A DNA stretch of 54,239 bases from QAMX01 sp003149835 (GTDB lineage Bacteria; Bacillota; Clostridia; Oscillospirales; QAMX01). The notes beneath the pieces were generated by a model. It was not told the origin of the DNA, did not search any database, and saw only the letters and a program-made list of their open reading frames with translations. This document shows positions 15,634 to 25,084 of this stretch, piece by piece (position 1 is the stretch's first letter; every line of letters starts with the position of its first letter). The stretch spans positions 1 to 54,239 of the forward strand of contig CAUGMN010000008.1 in the NCBI GenBank assembly GCA_959600635.1, read 5' to 3'. The position numbers and the translations under genes were made by a program.

Positions 15634-17292
15634 ATGCTGATATCTAAGTTTTGCGAGACGGAATTTTCTTCTTATGAGGATTTCCGCGACAGATTTCAAA
15701 TCCATGTCCCCGAAAATTTCAATTTTGCCTACGACGTCGTAGACGAGCTGGCGCGCACAAAACCGGAGGCGCGCGCGCTCGTCTGGTGCGACGACAAGGG
15801 CAACGAGGCGACCTTTACGTTTGCCGATATGAAGCGGCTGTCCGACAAAGCGGCGTCGATGCTTGTGTCTTACGGCATTCGGAAGGGCGACGTCGTTATG
15901 ACGCTGCTGCGCAGCAAATACCAGTACTGGATCTGCGCGCTGGCGCTGCACAAGATCGGCGCGGTGCTGCTGCCGGCGACCCATCAGCTGATGGAGAAGG
16001 ATCTCGAATACCGCTTTACCGCCGCGTCTGTGGCGGCGGTCGTCGCCATCGACGATCCGCGGCTGCTGGCGGCGATCGACGACGCGCAACAAAAAGCGCC
16101 GTCGCTGCGCTGCAAGTTCGTCGTCGGAGAGGCGCATGAGGGCTATATCGACTTTGACGCGGCGCTCGACGCGGCGCCGGACGATTTTCAGCGCCCGACC
16201 GGCAAAGACGCCGCCTGCAACGACGACCTGCTGCTGATGTACTTCACCTCCGGCACCACGGGGCTGCCGAAGATGGTCGTCCACGATTGCCGCTATCCGC
16301 TCGGCCATATTCTGACCGCGAAGTTCTGGCAGGATCTGCATCCCGGCGACCTGCACTTTACCCACGCCGACACGGGCTGGGCCAAGACCTCGTGGGGAAA
16401 GATCTACGGCCAATGGATCTGCGAGGCGGCGATCTTTGTCTACGATTACGACAGCAAGTTTAACCCCACGGACCTGCTGCATGTCATCGAGCAGCATAAG
16501 GTGACGGTTTTCTGCGCGCCGCCGACGGTATTCCGCTTCCTGATCAAAGCCGATATCGAGCACTACGATCTTTCCAGCCTGCGCCACTGCTGCATCGCCG
16601 GCGAGCCGCTGAACGCAGAGGTTTACAATAAATGGAAGCAGCTCACGGGCTTGGAGCTCCGGGAGGGGTTTGGACAGTCGGAGACGGCGGTTCTGATTGC
16701 GACGTTCCCGTGGATTCCGGCCAAGCCGGGCTCAACGGGCAAGCCGAGCCCGCATTTCAACATCAAGCTGATCGGCGACGACGGCACGGAGGTCGAACCG
16801 GGCGACGAAGGCGAGATCTGTATCGACATTTCGCACGGCCGGCCGGCCGGGCTGACCTGCGGCTACTACCGGGACGAAGCGAAAACCGCGGAGATTATGT
16901 ACGGCGGCTGGTACCACACCGGCGACATGGCGTGGATGGACGAGGACGGGTATCTGTGGTTTGTCGGCCGCGCCGACGACGTGATCAAAAGCTCGGGCTA
17001 TCGGATCGGGCCGTTTGAGGTCGAAAGCGCGCTGTTGGAGCATCCGAGCGTTATGGAAGCTGCGATCACGGCCGTGCCCGACGACGAGCGCGGGCAGATC
17101 GTCAAAGCGACGGTCGTGCTGGTCAAAGGCGCGGTTCCCTCCGACGCGCTGAAAAAAGAGTTGCAGGATCACGTCAAACGGACGACAGCGCCTTATAAAT
17201 ACCCGCGGATTATCGAGTTTGTGGAGGAAATTCCCAAGACATTCAGCGGAAAAATCAAACGAGCGGAGATCCGCAAAAACGACCGCACATGA
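15634..17292 (+). CDS. Acyl-CoA synthetase, AMP-forming (ACSM/acetyl-CoA synthetase-like)
   Basis: A 552-residue adenylate-forming enzyme that activates a carboxylic acid with ATP and CoA. Motifs in order: YFTSGTTGLPK (203-213), GFGQSET (about 345), YHTGD (about 425), GRADDVIKSSGYRIGPFEVE (about 441-460), and the catalytic lysine in FSGKIKR (Lys540). The GWAKTSWGK stretch near residue 250 resembles medium-chain and acetyl-CoA synthetases. Length and domain order fit the family (N-domain to about 430, mobile C-domain after). The ribosome site GGCGAGG lies eight bases upstream. With the T-box and cupin regulator, a role in the metabolism of an acid derived from an amino acid (for example a branched-chain or aryl acid) is a reasonable guess. 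Substrate is not readable from sequence. Confidence 0.92.
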   Translation: MLISKFCETEFSSYEDFRDRFQIHVPENFNFAYDVVDELARTKPEARALVWCDDKGNEATFTFADMKRLSDKAASMLVSYGIRKGDVVMTLLRSKYQYWICALALHKIGAVLLPATHQLMEKDLEYRFTAASVAAVVAIDDPRLLAAIDDAQQKAPSLRCKFVVGEAHEGYIDFDAALDAAPDDFQRPTGKDAACNDDLLLMYFTSGTTGLPKMVVHDCRYPLGHILTAKFWQDLHPGDLHFTHADTGWAKTSWGKIYGQWICEAAIFVYDYDSKFNPTDLLHVIEQHKVTVFCAPPTVFRFLIKADIEHYDLSSLRHCCIAGEPLNAEVYNKWKQLTGLELREGFGQSETAVLIATFPWIPAKPGSTGKPSPHFNIKLIGDDGTEVEPGDEGEICIDISHGRPAGLTCGYYRDEAKTAEIMYGGWYHTGDMAWMDEDGYLWFVGRADDVIKSSGYRIGPFEVESALLEHPSVMEAAITAVPDDERGQIVKATVVLVKGAVPSDALKKELQDHVKRTTAPYKYPRIIEFVEEIPKTFSGKIKRAEIRKNDRT

Positions 17293-17400
17293 TTTCCATC
17301 TTTTAGTATACCGGAAGTTGTACTGGTTGAAAACAAAAATACAAAAAGTAATCGTCACTTTTGAACGTTGTGCATAATGACGGTTATCCTTGGCTTGTGA

Positions 17401-17433
17401 AAAAAAGCGGCGTGTTGAAACGCCGCTTTTTTT
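17401..17433 (+). terminator. Rho-independent terminator of the T-box operon
   Basis: Stem GCGGCG/CGCCGC (17407-17412 and 17421-17426), flanked by AAAAAA and TTTTTTT so that the stem can extend to twelve pairs. It would work in both directions. Confidence 0.9.
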
Positions 17434-17871
17434 CAGTATGGGACAGGAAAGGAAGGGCGGACGAGAGAAAACCGGCGCGACAAATGTTTATGCAGCAAAA
17501 AACATATCATCCAATCTTACCCAATATACTAAAAATATAGGAGGTTATTTGTGGCAGAAGTGACAATATGAACACGTTTCATAAAAGTTTAATATCTGCA
17601 AGAGTGTTGCGGCTCTTGACAAATTACCACAAATAAAATATCATATAGGTAGAGTCTATTGGGCTATTTTACGATGGAATGTCGAATCATGCGGTTATTG
17701 TGATGAAATAAATGCCTTTTCAAAGATTTACGCCCGATTTCGAGGTGTAATTCTTTGATTTGTCCTTTTTTGCCGTAGGGCAAAATACACAAACGTTTTT
17801 TCGAAACCGCATTTCGGCAGAGATCGGAAACAGTCTTAGCAAAAGTTATCCTGTAAGGAAAGGGTGGAAGC
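17434..17871. other. Long promoter and leader region of the giant transport operon
   Basis: AT-rich compared with its surroundings. It holds the promoter at 17616-17644 and a leader of about 220 nt. A perfect-looking site GGAGG (17541-17545) precedes GTG and only six sense codons before a stop, so it is not a real gene. Near 17765-17785 a weak stem around TTTGCC can form. No riboswitch was recognised. Confidence 0.5.
17616..17644 (+). promoter_or_regulatory. Sigma-A promoter of the solute-binding protein operon
   Basis: TTGACA at 17616-17621, a 17-bp spacer and TATCAT at 17639-17644. It is the only good promoter before the eight-gene run ending at 30022. Confidence 0.8.
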
Positions 17872-20800
17872 ATGCGGAGGTTTACCAGAAACGGCGACAG
17901 CCGGCAAGTCTTCGGCGGAACGAGGAGAAAACTCACGCGCAGCGTGGAGCTTCTTCTCGCGGTAGTCATGCTTATGTCCGTCATGGCGGGCGCTTTGACG
18001 GTCAGCGCAGACGAGACGGAGGAGATCGGCGCGGTTGACAAGACCGCGACCTCGAGCAATTTCAAAGAGGGTTCTTACAGCTGGTACATAAACGAGCACG
18101 CCGATAAGCCGCTCTATAATGGAGAGGATATCGTCGTCCCCGCCGCTGATTATGTCGACACGAACATGAATCTCACCACGTTCGACGAGTATGAAGGCGT
18201 CAAGAACGCGGTGCTGATGAAGGACATGTCGGCGGAGCAAGAGGCGGATTCCGGCGAGATCACCGGCAACGAGAGCAACCTGGAGCTGGTTGAGTACGAC
18301 GCGGCGTATGTCACCTATAAGGTGACGGTCCCCGAATCGGCGATGTACGAGATCTATTTCAAGTACTACCCGATCGAGGGCAAGGGTTCCGACATTGAAC
18401 GCGAGATCCAAATTGACGGCGATTATCCGTTCATAGAGGCGTCTTATTTGGCTTTCTCCCGTATCTGGCAGGATACGGAAAAAGTCGGAACGGTCTTTGA
18501 CACCGCGGGCAATGAGATCCGGCCCACGACCGTCGAAGCGCCGGAATGGCGGACCAAATACCTGAACGACGACCGCGGCTATTACTTCGATTCGTTCCGC
18601 TTCTACCTCGAAGCGGGCGAGCATGAGATCAAAGTGATCTCGGTCAAAGAGCCGATGCTTCTTGCTGAGATCGGTCTGGGCATGCAGGATGAATTGAAGT
18701 CGTACGCAGAGGTTCAGGCTGAATACGCCGCCAACGGCTATACCGAGACGAGCGGACAGACGGTGAAGGTCGAGGCGGAGGATACCTACCAGAAGAGCGC
18801 CTCCTCGCTGTATCCGTATCACAGCCGCGCGTCGGTGAGCACGACAGGCGTCAGCGGCAAGTTTACCTATGACCATACGCAGGTCAACGTGATCGGCGGC
18901 GAACGGTGGGAGTCGGCCGGACAGTGGATTTCCTGGCAGCTTACCGTGCCGGAAAGCGGGCTGTACCGTATTTCCATGCGCGGCCGCCAAAGCGTCAATA
19001 AAAGCATGACCTCGGGCCGCTGCCTGCGCATTGACGGGGAAATCCCGTTTGCGGAGGCGAAAAACTGCGGCTTTTATTACGATGCCGATTTCCGCTTCTA
19101 TACGCTCGGCGATGAGGAAATCGGAGAGCCGTTCCTGTTCTATTTTGAAGCGGGAAAGACGTATACGATGACGATGCAGGTCAACCTCGGCATTATCGAA
19201 GATCTGGCCCGGCGGCTCGACAGCTCGGTTACCGAGCTGATGACGGTATACCGCCGCCTGCTGATGCTCATCGGCACCGAGCCGGATAAGGAGCGCGACT
19301 ATAACTTCAAAGAAGTCATGCCCAACGAGCTTGTGACGATGAAGGAGCAGGCCGACGAGCTGATGGATATTATGAACGATATGCTCGAGCTGACCGGCGA
19401 GCGCAACTCCGACATGGCGACGCTTGAACGCGCGGCCGACCGCCTCTATACGATGTCGAGCCGCGACCACACAATCGCCAAGAACTTTACCCAGTTTAAG
19501 AGCGACGTCTCGGCGATCGCTGAGTGGATCCTCGACCTCAACTATCAGCCGTTGGAGCTCGACTATTTCCTCATCACCTCGCCGGATGTCGAGCTGCCCA
19601 AGGCCAACGCCGGTTTCTTCGCCGGGATCGGCCATGAACTGAAATTGTTCTGGTCGTCGTTTACGACCGACTATACGTCCGTCGGCGCGGAGAACGCCTC
19701 CGACGATGCGATTACCGTTTGGTTTGCGCCGGGCAATGTCGCCGGGCAGGTCGTCGGCGGCGGCCGCGAGCAGGCGCAGATCTTGAAGCAGATGATCGAC
19801 GACAGCTTCATGACCCAGCATCCGGATATTCCCGTCAACCTCCAGCTGATCGATCTGAACGCTCTGCTGCCGGCGACGCTGGCCGGCAAGGGACCGGACG
19901 TCGCGCTGCAAGTCGTGGGCACCAACCCGGTTCAGTACGCGATGCGCGGAGCCGTTGTCGATCTCGCTGAGTTTGACGATTATGAAGAGGTAGCCCAGCG
20001 CTTCTTTGACAGCTCGCTTGTGCAGTATCAGTATCTGAACGGCGTATATGCGCTGCCGGAAACGCAGAACTTCCAAGTGATGTTTTACAGAACAGACATT
20101 ATGGAAGAGCTTGGCCTTGAAGTCCCGCAGACATGGGCCGACGTCTACGACATCATCCCAGAGCTGCAAAACAACTACATGAACTTCGGTTTCCCGGCCA
20201 ATGTCAACAACTTCTATACGCTGCTCTATCAGCGCGGCGGCAGCGTGTACCGCGGCGAAGGCGAGACGCTCGGCTATGCGACGAATCTCGACTCGCCGAC
20301 GGCGATCGAAGCCTTTATCGCCTATGTCGATCTGTACCGCAGCTATAAAATCGAGTTGCAGATCGACTTCCAGAACCGTTTCAGAACCGGTGAGGTGCCG
20401 ATCGGCATTGCGGACTTCACGACGATGAACGCCCTGAGCGTCACCGCCCCGGAAATCCGCGGCCTGTGGAGCTTTGCGCTTGTCCCCGGGGTAGAGCGCA
20501 CCGACGAGAACGGCAACACGGTCATCGACCGTTCTGTGGCGACGAGCGGCAACGGCTGTATTATTCTCCAAAAATCCACCAACAAGGAGAACGCATGGGA
20601 ATTCCTGAAATGGTGGACGTCAGACGAATCGCAGACCCGGTACTGCCTCGAAGTCGAAGCGACGATGGGTATCGCGGCGCGTATTCCGTCGGCGAACATT
20701 AACGTCATGTACCAGCAGGCGTGGTCGATGGACGAATACAAGCTGCTGATGACGCAGCGCTCCTGGGCGCAGGGAATCCCCGAGGTGCCGGGCGGTTACT

Positions 20801-20958
20801 ACACCACGCGGCACATGGACAACGCTTTCAACCGGACCTATACGAAGATGACCGACCCGCGCGAAACGCTGCTCGATTATATCGACGACATCAACTCTGA
20901 GCTGACCAAAAAGCGCACGGAGATGGGCATCATCACGGCCGACGATATCACTGAGTAA
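17872..20958 (+). CDS. Giant extracellular solute-binding protein with two carbohydrate-binding-like modules
   Basis: This 1028-residue secreted protein has a Sec signal peptide (hydrophobic core about 27-42, cleavage near ALTVSA-D). There is no lipobox cysteine, so it is not a standard lipoprotein. Residues 85-275 and 295-440 are beta-rich modules that look like duplicates: TVPESAMYEI with QIDGDYPFIEA in the first, TVPESGLYRI with RIDGEIPFAEA in the second. Each resembles a CBM6/CBM35-type galactose-binding fold. A helical linker (440-560) leads to the family 1 solute-binding domain (about 610-1000), opening ITVWFAP and containing GKGPDVALQV. Typical binding proteins are 400-450 residues. 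The helical stretch and missing lipid anchor leave the mode of cell attachment open. It is first in the operon and should deliver sugars to the permeases that follow. Confidence 0.88.
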   Translation: MRRFTRNGDSRQVFGGTRRKLTRSVELLLAVVMLMSVMAGALTVSADETEEIGAVDKTATSSNFKEGSYSWYINEHADKPLYNGEDIVVPAADYVDTNMNLTTFDEYEGVKNAVLMKDMSAEQEADSGEITGNESNLELVEYDAAYVTYKVTVPESAMYEIYFKYYPIEGKGSDIEREIQIDGDYPFIEASYLAFSRIWQDTEKVGTVFDTAGNEIRPTTVEAPEWRTKYLNDDRGYYFDSFRFYLEAGEHEIKVISVKEPMLLAEIGLGMQDELKSYAEVQAEYAANGYTETSGQTVKVEAEDTYQKSASSLYPYHSRASVSTTGVSGKFTYDHTQVNVIGGERWESAGQWISWQLTVPESGLYRISMRGRQSVNKSMTSGRCLRIDGEIPFAEAKNCGFYYDADFRFYTLGDEEIGEPFLFYFEAGKTYTMTMQVNLGIIEDLARRLDSSVTELMTVYRRLLMLIGTEPDKERDYNFKEVMPNELVTMKEQADELMDIMNDMLELTGERNSDMATLERAADRLYTMSSRDHTIAKNFTQFKSDVSAIAEWILDLNYQPLELDYFLITSPDVELPKANAGFFAGIGHELKLFWSSFTTDYTSVGAENASDDAITVWFAPGNVAGQVVGGGREQAQILKQMIDDSFMTQHPDIPVNLQLIDLNALLPATLAGKGPDVALQVVGTNPVQYAMRGAVVDLAEFDDYEEVAQRFFDSSLVQYQYLNGVYALPETQNFQVMFYRTDIMEELGLEVPQTWADVYDIIPELQNNYMNFGFPANVNNFYTLLYQRGGSVYRGEGETLGYATNLDSPTAIEAFIAYVDLYRSYKIELQIDFQNRFRTGEVPIGIADFTTMNALSVTAPEIRGLWSFALVPGVERTDENGNTVIDRSVATSGNGCIILQKSTNKENAWEFLKWWTSDESQTRYCLEVEATMGIAARIPSANINVMYQQAWSMDEYKLLMTQRSWAQGIPEVPGGYYTTRHMDNAFNRTYTKMTDPRETLLDYIDDINSELTKKRTEMGIITADDITE

Positions 20959-20972
20959 AGGAGGAGGAGACC

Positions 20973-21938
20973 TTGGCAGAACTCAACAAAACCGCGGGCG
21001 ATGTTCCGGCGCGGAATACGGCCCTGCAAAACATCGGGAAGTATTTTAAGTTCAAATTCGGCGAAATGAAGAAAGCGCGCGCCTACTATCTCTTTCTTTT
21101 GCCGTATGCTTTGATCTTCACGACGTTTATCGTAATCCCCGTTATCGTTTCCATCGGACTGAGCTTTACGTCGTTTAACATGATCCAGTCCCCAAGGTTC
21201 ATATTCATCGACAACTACTATCAGCTTTTCATGGTAGACGACCTGTTCCTGACGGCGGTCAAAAACACCATCGTCTTCTCGGCGATTACCGGACCGGTCG
21301 GTTACCTGATGTGTCTGGGGTTTGCGTGGCTGATCAACGAAATGCCGCCGAAAATCCGTGCGGTCATGACGCTGCTCTTCTACGCGCCAGCGATCTCCGG
21401 CAACAGCTACGTGATTTTCACCTTCCTGTTCTCCGCCGACGAGTACGGGTTCCTGAACTCCCGGCTTTTGAACTGGGGCTTCATCAATGAGGCGATTCCG
21501 TGGCTGAAAGATGAAGCGACGATTCCCGCCTGCGTGATCGTCGTGATCCTGTGGATGTCGCTGGGTACCGGCTTCCTTTCTCTGATCGCCGGTTTGCAGA
21601 GCGTTGACCGCGAGCTGTATGAAGCGGGCGCGATCGACGGAATCAAAAACCGCTGGCAGGAGCTGTGGTTTATCACGCTGCCTTCCATGAAGGAACATCT
21701 GATGTTCGCGGCGGTCATGAGCATCACCGGATCCTTCGGCATGGGCGCGATGATCACGCAGCTCGTCGGCTTCCCGAGCCCGAACTACGCCGCGCACACC
21801 ATCGTCCACCATTTGGAGGACTACGGCAACCTGCGCTTTGAGATGGGATACGCCTCGGCGATCGCAACCCTGCTGTTCCTGCTGATGGTCGGCGCGAACC
21901 AGCTCGTTCAGAAGTTCCTCAGAAAGGTGGGCACCTGA
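20973..21938 (+). CDS. Sugar ABC transporter permease, MalF/UgpA type (first pair)
   Basis: A 321-residue inner-membrane permease with about six helices. The cytoplasmic EAA loop that docks the ATPase is visible as EAGAIDGIKNRWQELWFITL (about 212-231). It starts with TTG at 20973, supported by a strong AGGAGGAGGAG. It follows the binding protein by 14 bp and forms a pair with the next gene. The N-terminal 30 residues are soluble. No ATPase gene is in the operon, so a shared MsmK-type ATPase encoded elsewhere is likely needed. Confidence 0.92.
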   Translation: MAELNKTAGDVPARNTALQNIGKYFKFKFGEMKKARAYYLFLLPYALIFTTFIVIPVIVSIGLSFTSFNMIQSPRFIFIDNYYQLFMVDDLFLTAVKNTIVFSAITGPVGYLMCLGFAWLINEMPPKIRAVMTLLFYAPAISGNSYVIFTFLFSADEYGFLNSRLLNWGFINEAIPWLKDEATIPACVIVVILWMSLGTGFLSLIAGLQSVDRELYEAGAIDGIKNRWQELWFITLPSMKEHLMFAAVMSITGSFGMGAMITQLVGFPSPNYAAHTIVHHLEDYGNLRFEMGYASAIATLLFLLMVGANQLVQKFLRKVGT

Positions 21939-21942
21939 TCTT

Positions 21943-22839
21943 ATGGAAAAATTGGAAAAGCCGAAGAAGCGATTTTTCTTCTTTAAATCCAAGGCGGGCG
22001 ACCGTGTCAACCGTTCGCTCTCGGGCGACGTCGGCGTGTTTGTGTTTCTGATTATCTTTGCAGTGATTATGGCGCTTCCGCTGTATTACGCGATTGTCCA
22101 GTCGCTGAAACCGCTGAACGAGCTCTACATCTTCCCGCCGCGCATGTATGTCGTCAGTCCGACCATGGACAACTATGCGGAGCTGTTCCGGCTGATGTCC
22201 AACTCATGGGTCCCGTTCTCCCGCTACATCTTTAACACCGTCATGATCACGGCGGTCGGTACGTTCGGCCACATCATCCTCGCTTCGATGGCCGCGTATC
22301 CGCTGGCAAAGTACAAATTCCCCGGCAGCGTCAGCTTCGCGCACATCGTCCGTTTCTCCCTGATGTTCAACGCGACGGTTCTGACGATTCCGGCCTACAT
22401 CATCATGGCCGGTCTGGGCTGGATCGATACGTATCTGGCGGTCATCATTCCGGCCTTCGGCACCTCGCTCGGCCTCTACCTGATGCAGAACTTTATGGCA
22501 GACCTGCACGACGCGCTGTTCGATGCGGCAAAGATCGACGGCGCCAAAGAGGGCACGATTTTCTGGCGGATTGTCATGCCGAACGTCAAGTCCGGCTGGC
22601 TGACGCTGATGATCTTCTCGGTGCAGAGCCTGTGGAACACCAACAACGGCATGTATATTTACAGCGAGCCGCTGAAAACGCTGCCGTACGCCATCAACCA
22701 GATCACGAGCGGCGGTTATGCCCGCGCCGGCGCGGCTGCCGCTGGCGTCGTCGTGATGATGCTGATTCCGATCATCGTCTTTATCATCTCCCAGAGCAAC
22801 GTTATTGAGACCATGCAGAAGTCCGGTATTAAAGAGTAA
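21943..22839 (+). CDS. Sugar ABC transporter permease, MalG type (first pair)
   Basis: A 298-residue carbohydrate permease with about six helices and the EAA loop as DAAKIDGAKEGTIFWRIVMP (about 194-213). The ATG is four bases after the upstream stop, with AAAGGTGGG as ribosome site. It partners the permease at 20973-21938. The first 30 residues are basic and soluble, then membrane segments begin. Confidence 0.92.
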   Translation: MEKLEKPKKRFFFFKSKAGDRVNRSLSGDVGVFVFLIIFAVIMALPLYYAIVQSLKPLNELYIFPPRMYVVSPTMDNYAELFRLMSNSWVPFSRYIFNTVMITAVGTFGHIILASMAAYPLAKYKFPGSVSFAHIVRFSLMFNATVLTIPAYIIMAGLGWIDTYLAVIIPAFGTSLGLYLMQNFMADLHDALFDAAKIDGAKEGTIFWRIVMPNVKSGWLTLMIFSVQSLWNTNNGMYIYSEPLKTLPYAINQITSGGYARAGAAAAGVVVMMLIPIIVFIISQSNVIETMQKSGIKE

Positions 22840-22856
22840 AAGGAGGTCGAGTCCGA

Positions 22857-24434
22857 ATGCGGAAAAGAATCGTTGCAGCGGTTATGCTGCTGCTGCTCTT
22901 TGCAGCACAGGCAGTGTCGGTCTTGGCCGCGCCGCCTACGAAGTCGTATACCTATAATGCGGAAGGGCTTCCCGTAGCAGCCCCGAACCCGTATACGTTC
23001 GACGTGGAAATTGACGGCAACAGTTATGGGATCGGCGCGTTTGCCGATCCGGAGGATGTAGTCGTAGACAGCGAAGACAACATCTATGTTCTGGACTCCG
23101 GCAACCAGCGGGTCGTGATTTTCAACAGCGACAAGGAGCTTATCCGGGTGCTCTCAACGATCACCTATAAGGGCGAACCCCTGACGCTGAAAGGCCCGCA
23201 GGGATTGTTCATCTATGAACATTTCGACCAGAAGCTGCTCTACGTCTCCGATACGGAGAACAGCCGGATTTTCAGAGTGGATCTGAAAAACGAGCTGAAC
23301 GGCGAGGTCGAGGTCGACGCGCCCATCGAGGTCGACCGCATGTACGGCAAGCCAACCATTGATATTATCAAGAAAGACACGCCGTATTATCCGACGAAGT
23401 TCATCGTCGACCGCGCGGAGCGCATCTTTGTGCTCGGCCGGACGATCAACAGAGGTATCATTAAGCTGGCGAGCGACGGATCGTTCGACTCCTTCTTCGG
23501 AGCGCCGGACGTGTCGTATTCGCTGGCGGAGAAGATCTGGCGAATGCTGTCTACGGAGGCGCAGCTCGAGCAGGGGTTGAAATTCGTCCCGACGGAGTAT
23601 TCCAACATCGCGCTGGATTCCAGAGGCTTTGTCTATGCGACGATCTCCAACATCGAGCGCCAGAAGCTGTTCGCCACCTTTGATTCCAAGCCGGACGATG
23701 TGGATGCCCGTTCGGATGCCGCCGTTATCAAAAAGCTGGCGGCGGACGGGACGGATATCCTGGCGAGAACCGGCATAGCGCCGCCGGTCGGCGACCTCTC
23801 GGTGTACAATACGCAGGCGACGGAAGCGGTTCTGGCCGGCGTATCGGCGTTTGTCGACGTGTGTGTCAACGATTTTGACGTTTACACCATCATCGACGAT
23901 CAGCGCTGCAAGGTCTTCACCTATGACAGCGAAGGAAATCTCTTGTTTATCTTCGGAGGCAGCGGAACGCAGTACGGCACCTTCCAGAAGCCGGTCGCGG
24001 TTTCCTATTATAAGGGCGATCAGATCTGCGTGCTCGACAAGCGCTCCTCTTCGCTCTCCTTCTTTAAGCCCACCGACTACGGCACGTCGATCCTTGCCGC
24101 GGTCAAAGCGTACAATGACGGCGAGTATGAGCTGTCCGAAGAGATGTGGGTCAGAGTTTTGGAGATGAACTCCAATATGACGCAGGCTTACAGCGGCGTG
24201 GGCAAGTCGATGCTGAGAGCCGGCGAATACAAGCTGGCGATGGAGAATTTCAAAATCGCAAAGAATCAGGAGTTCTATTCCAAAGCGCTCGAACAGTATT
24301 TGAGCGAGATGATCGGCGACAAGTTCACCTATATCTTCCTGATACTGGTCGGTCTGTTCCTGCTGGCAAAGATTTGGAAAGTGATCAAGAGATTCAGACG
24401 CTTCCTCCGCGAAGGCGTAAAGAAGGTGGTGTAA
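22857..24434 (+). CDS. NHL-repeat protein with signal peptide, TPR-like segment and C-terminal membrane anchor
   Basis: A 525-residue envelope protein. Residues 1-25 are a signal peptide ending VLAA. NHL-type beta-propeller repeats cover about 55-410; clear examples are DPEDVVVDSEDNIYVLDSGN near 60-80 and similar blocks after. Residues 424-485 look like TPR helices (AYSGVGKSMLRAGEYKLAMENF). A single membrane helix (about 488-505) and a basic tail end the protein, so the propeller faces outside and the C-terminus inside. AAAGGAGGTC lies eight bases upstream. Such NHL/TPR proteins recur beside sugar ABC genes in Clostridia and Paenibacillus (from memory), but their function is unknown. It may organise the transporter or hold the unanchored binding protein at the membrane. 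Confidence 0.8.
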   Translation: MRKRIVAAVMLLLLFAAQAVSVLAAPPTKSYTYNAEGLPVAAPNPYTFDVEIDGNSYGIGAFADPEDVVVDSEDNIYVLDSGNQRVVIFNSDKELIRVLSTITYKGEPLTLKGPQGLFIYEHFDQKLLYVSDTENSRIFRVDLKNELNGEVEVDAPIEVDRMYGKPTIDIIKKDTPYYPTKFIVDRAERIFVLGRTINRGIIKLASDGSFDSFFGAPDVSYSLAEKIWRMLSTEAQLEQGLKFVPTEYSNIALDSRGFVYATISNIERQKLFATFDSKPDDVDARSDAAVIKKLAADGTDILARTGIAPPVGDLSVYNTQATEAVLAGVSAFVDVCVNDFDVYTIIDDQRCKVFTYDSEGNLLFIFGGSGTQYGTFQKPVAVSYYKGDQICVLDKRSSSLSFFKPTDYGTSILAAVKAYNDGEYELSEEMWVRVLEMNSNMTQAYSGVGKSMLRAGEYKLAMENFKIAKNQEFYSKALEQYLSEMIGDKFTYIFLILVGLFLLAKIWKVIKRFRRFLREGVKKVV

Positions 24435-24437
24435 AGG

Positions 24438-25070
24438 ATGGCTGGGCTTTGGAAACAGTTGCGGTATTCAACGCATGTAATCTTTCACCCGTTTGATGGC
24501 TTTTGGGATCTCAAACATGAGCACAGGGGAAGCGTCAAAGCGGCGATCGTGTTGGTGGCCATGCTCGTCCTCAATTCGATTTTATCCACACAGTTTACCG
24601 GCTTCTTGTATAATCCCGATTACGACGGCGTCAGCCTGAACGTATTCAGCGAATTATTTTCGGTCGTCGGCACGTTTATGCTGTGGTGCGTCGCAAACTG
24701 GAGCCTGACGACGCTGATGGACGGCGAAGGCCGGTTCAGCGACATCGTTATGGTGAGCGCATACGCGCTTGTCCCGCTCTTCCTCATCGGCATCCCGCTG
24801 ACGTTTATCAGCAACGCGATGCCGCTGGATTATAAGGCGTTTTACACCATCATCAACGGGTTTACCTATGTTTGGGCAGGCTTTTTGATGCTCAGCGGTC
24901 TGATGGTGGTCCATCAGTACACGTTCGGAAAGACGATTCTGACGGCGATCCTGATTATTGTCGCGATGGCGGTCATCGTCTTCCTGGGCCTCCTGTTCTT
25001 CAATTTGATTTCGCAGCTGATCGGCTTTGTGGTCGAGCTGTACTGGGAAATCTCACTCAGGTTCTTCTAA
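24438..25070 (+). CDS. YIP1-family integral membrane protein
   Basis: A 210-residue protein with about five hydrophobic helices (near 30-50, 70-90, 100-125, 135-155, 160-190). The N-terminal HPFDGFWDLKHEHRGS stretch is typical of bacterial YIP1-family proteins. The ATG comes three bases after the upstream stop with GGTGG as ribosome site. The function of bacterial YIP1 proteins is unknown. Here it lies between the NHL protein and the DUF5696-like protein, suggesting one envelope complex. Confidence 0.82.
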   Translation: MAGLWKQLRYSTHVIFHPFDGFWDLKHEHRGSVKAAIVLVAMLVLNSILSTQFTGFLYNPDYDGVSLNVFSELFSVVGTFMLWCVANWSLTTLMDGEGRFSDIVMVSAYALVPLFLIGIPLTFISNAMPLDYKAFYTIINGFTYVWAGFLMLSGLMVVHQYTFGKTILTAILIIVAMAVIVFLGLLFFNLISQLIGFVVELYWEISLRFF

Positions 25071-25084
25071 GGGGAGGTGTTTGG

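Noticed and set aside
17541..17569. Strong GGAGG followed by GTG and six codons
   Set aside because: Only a hexapeptide, upstream of the predicted promoter of the operon; likely chance.
17836..20571. 911-codon minus-strand open frame
   Set aside because: Antisense to the giant binding protein, which has a signal peptide, promoter and ribosome site.
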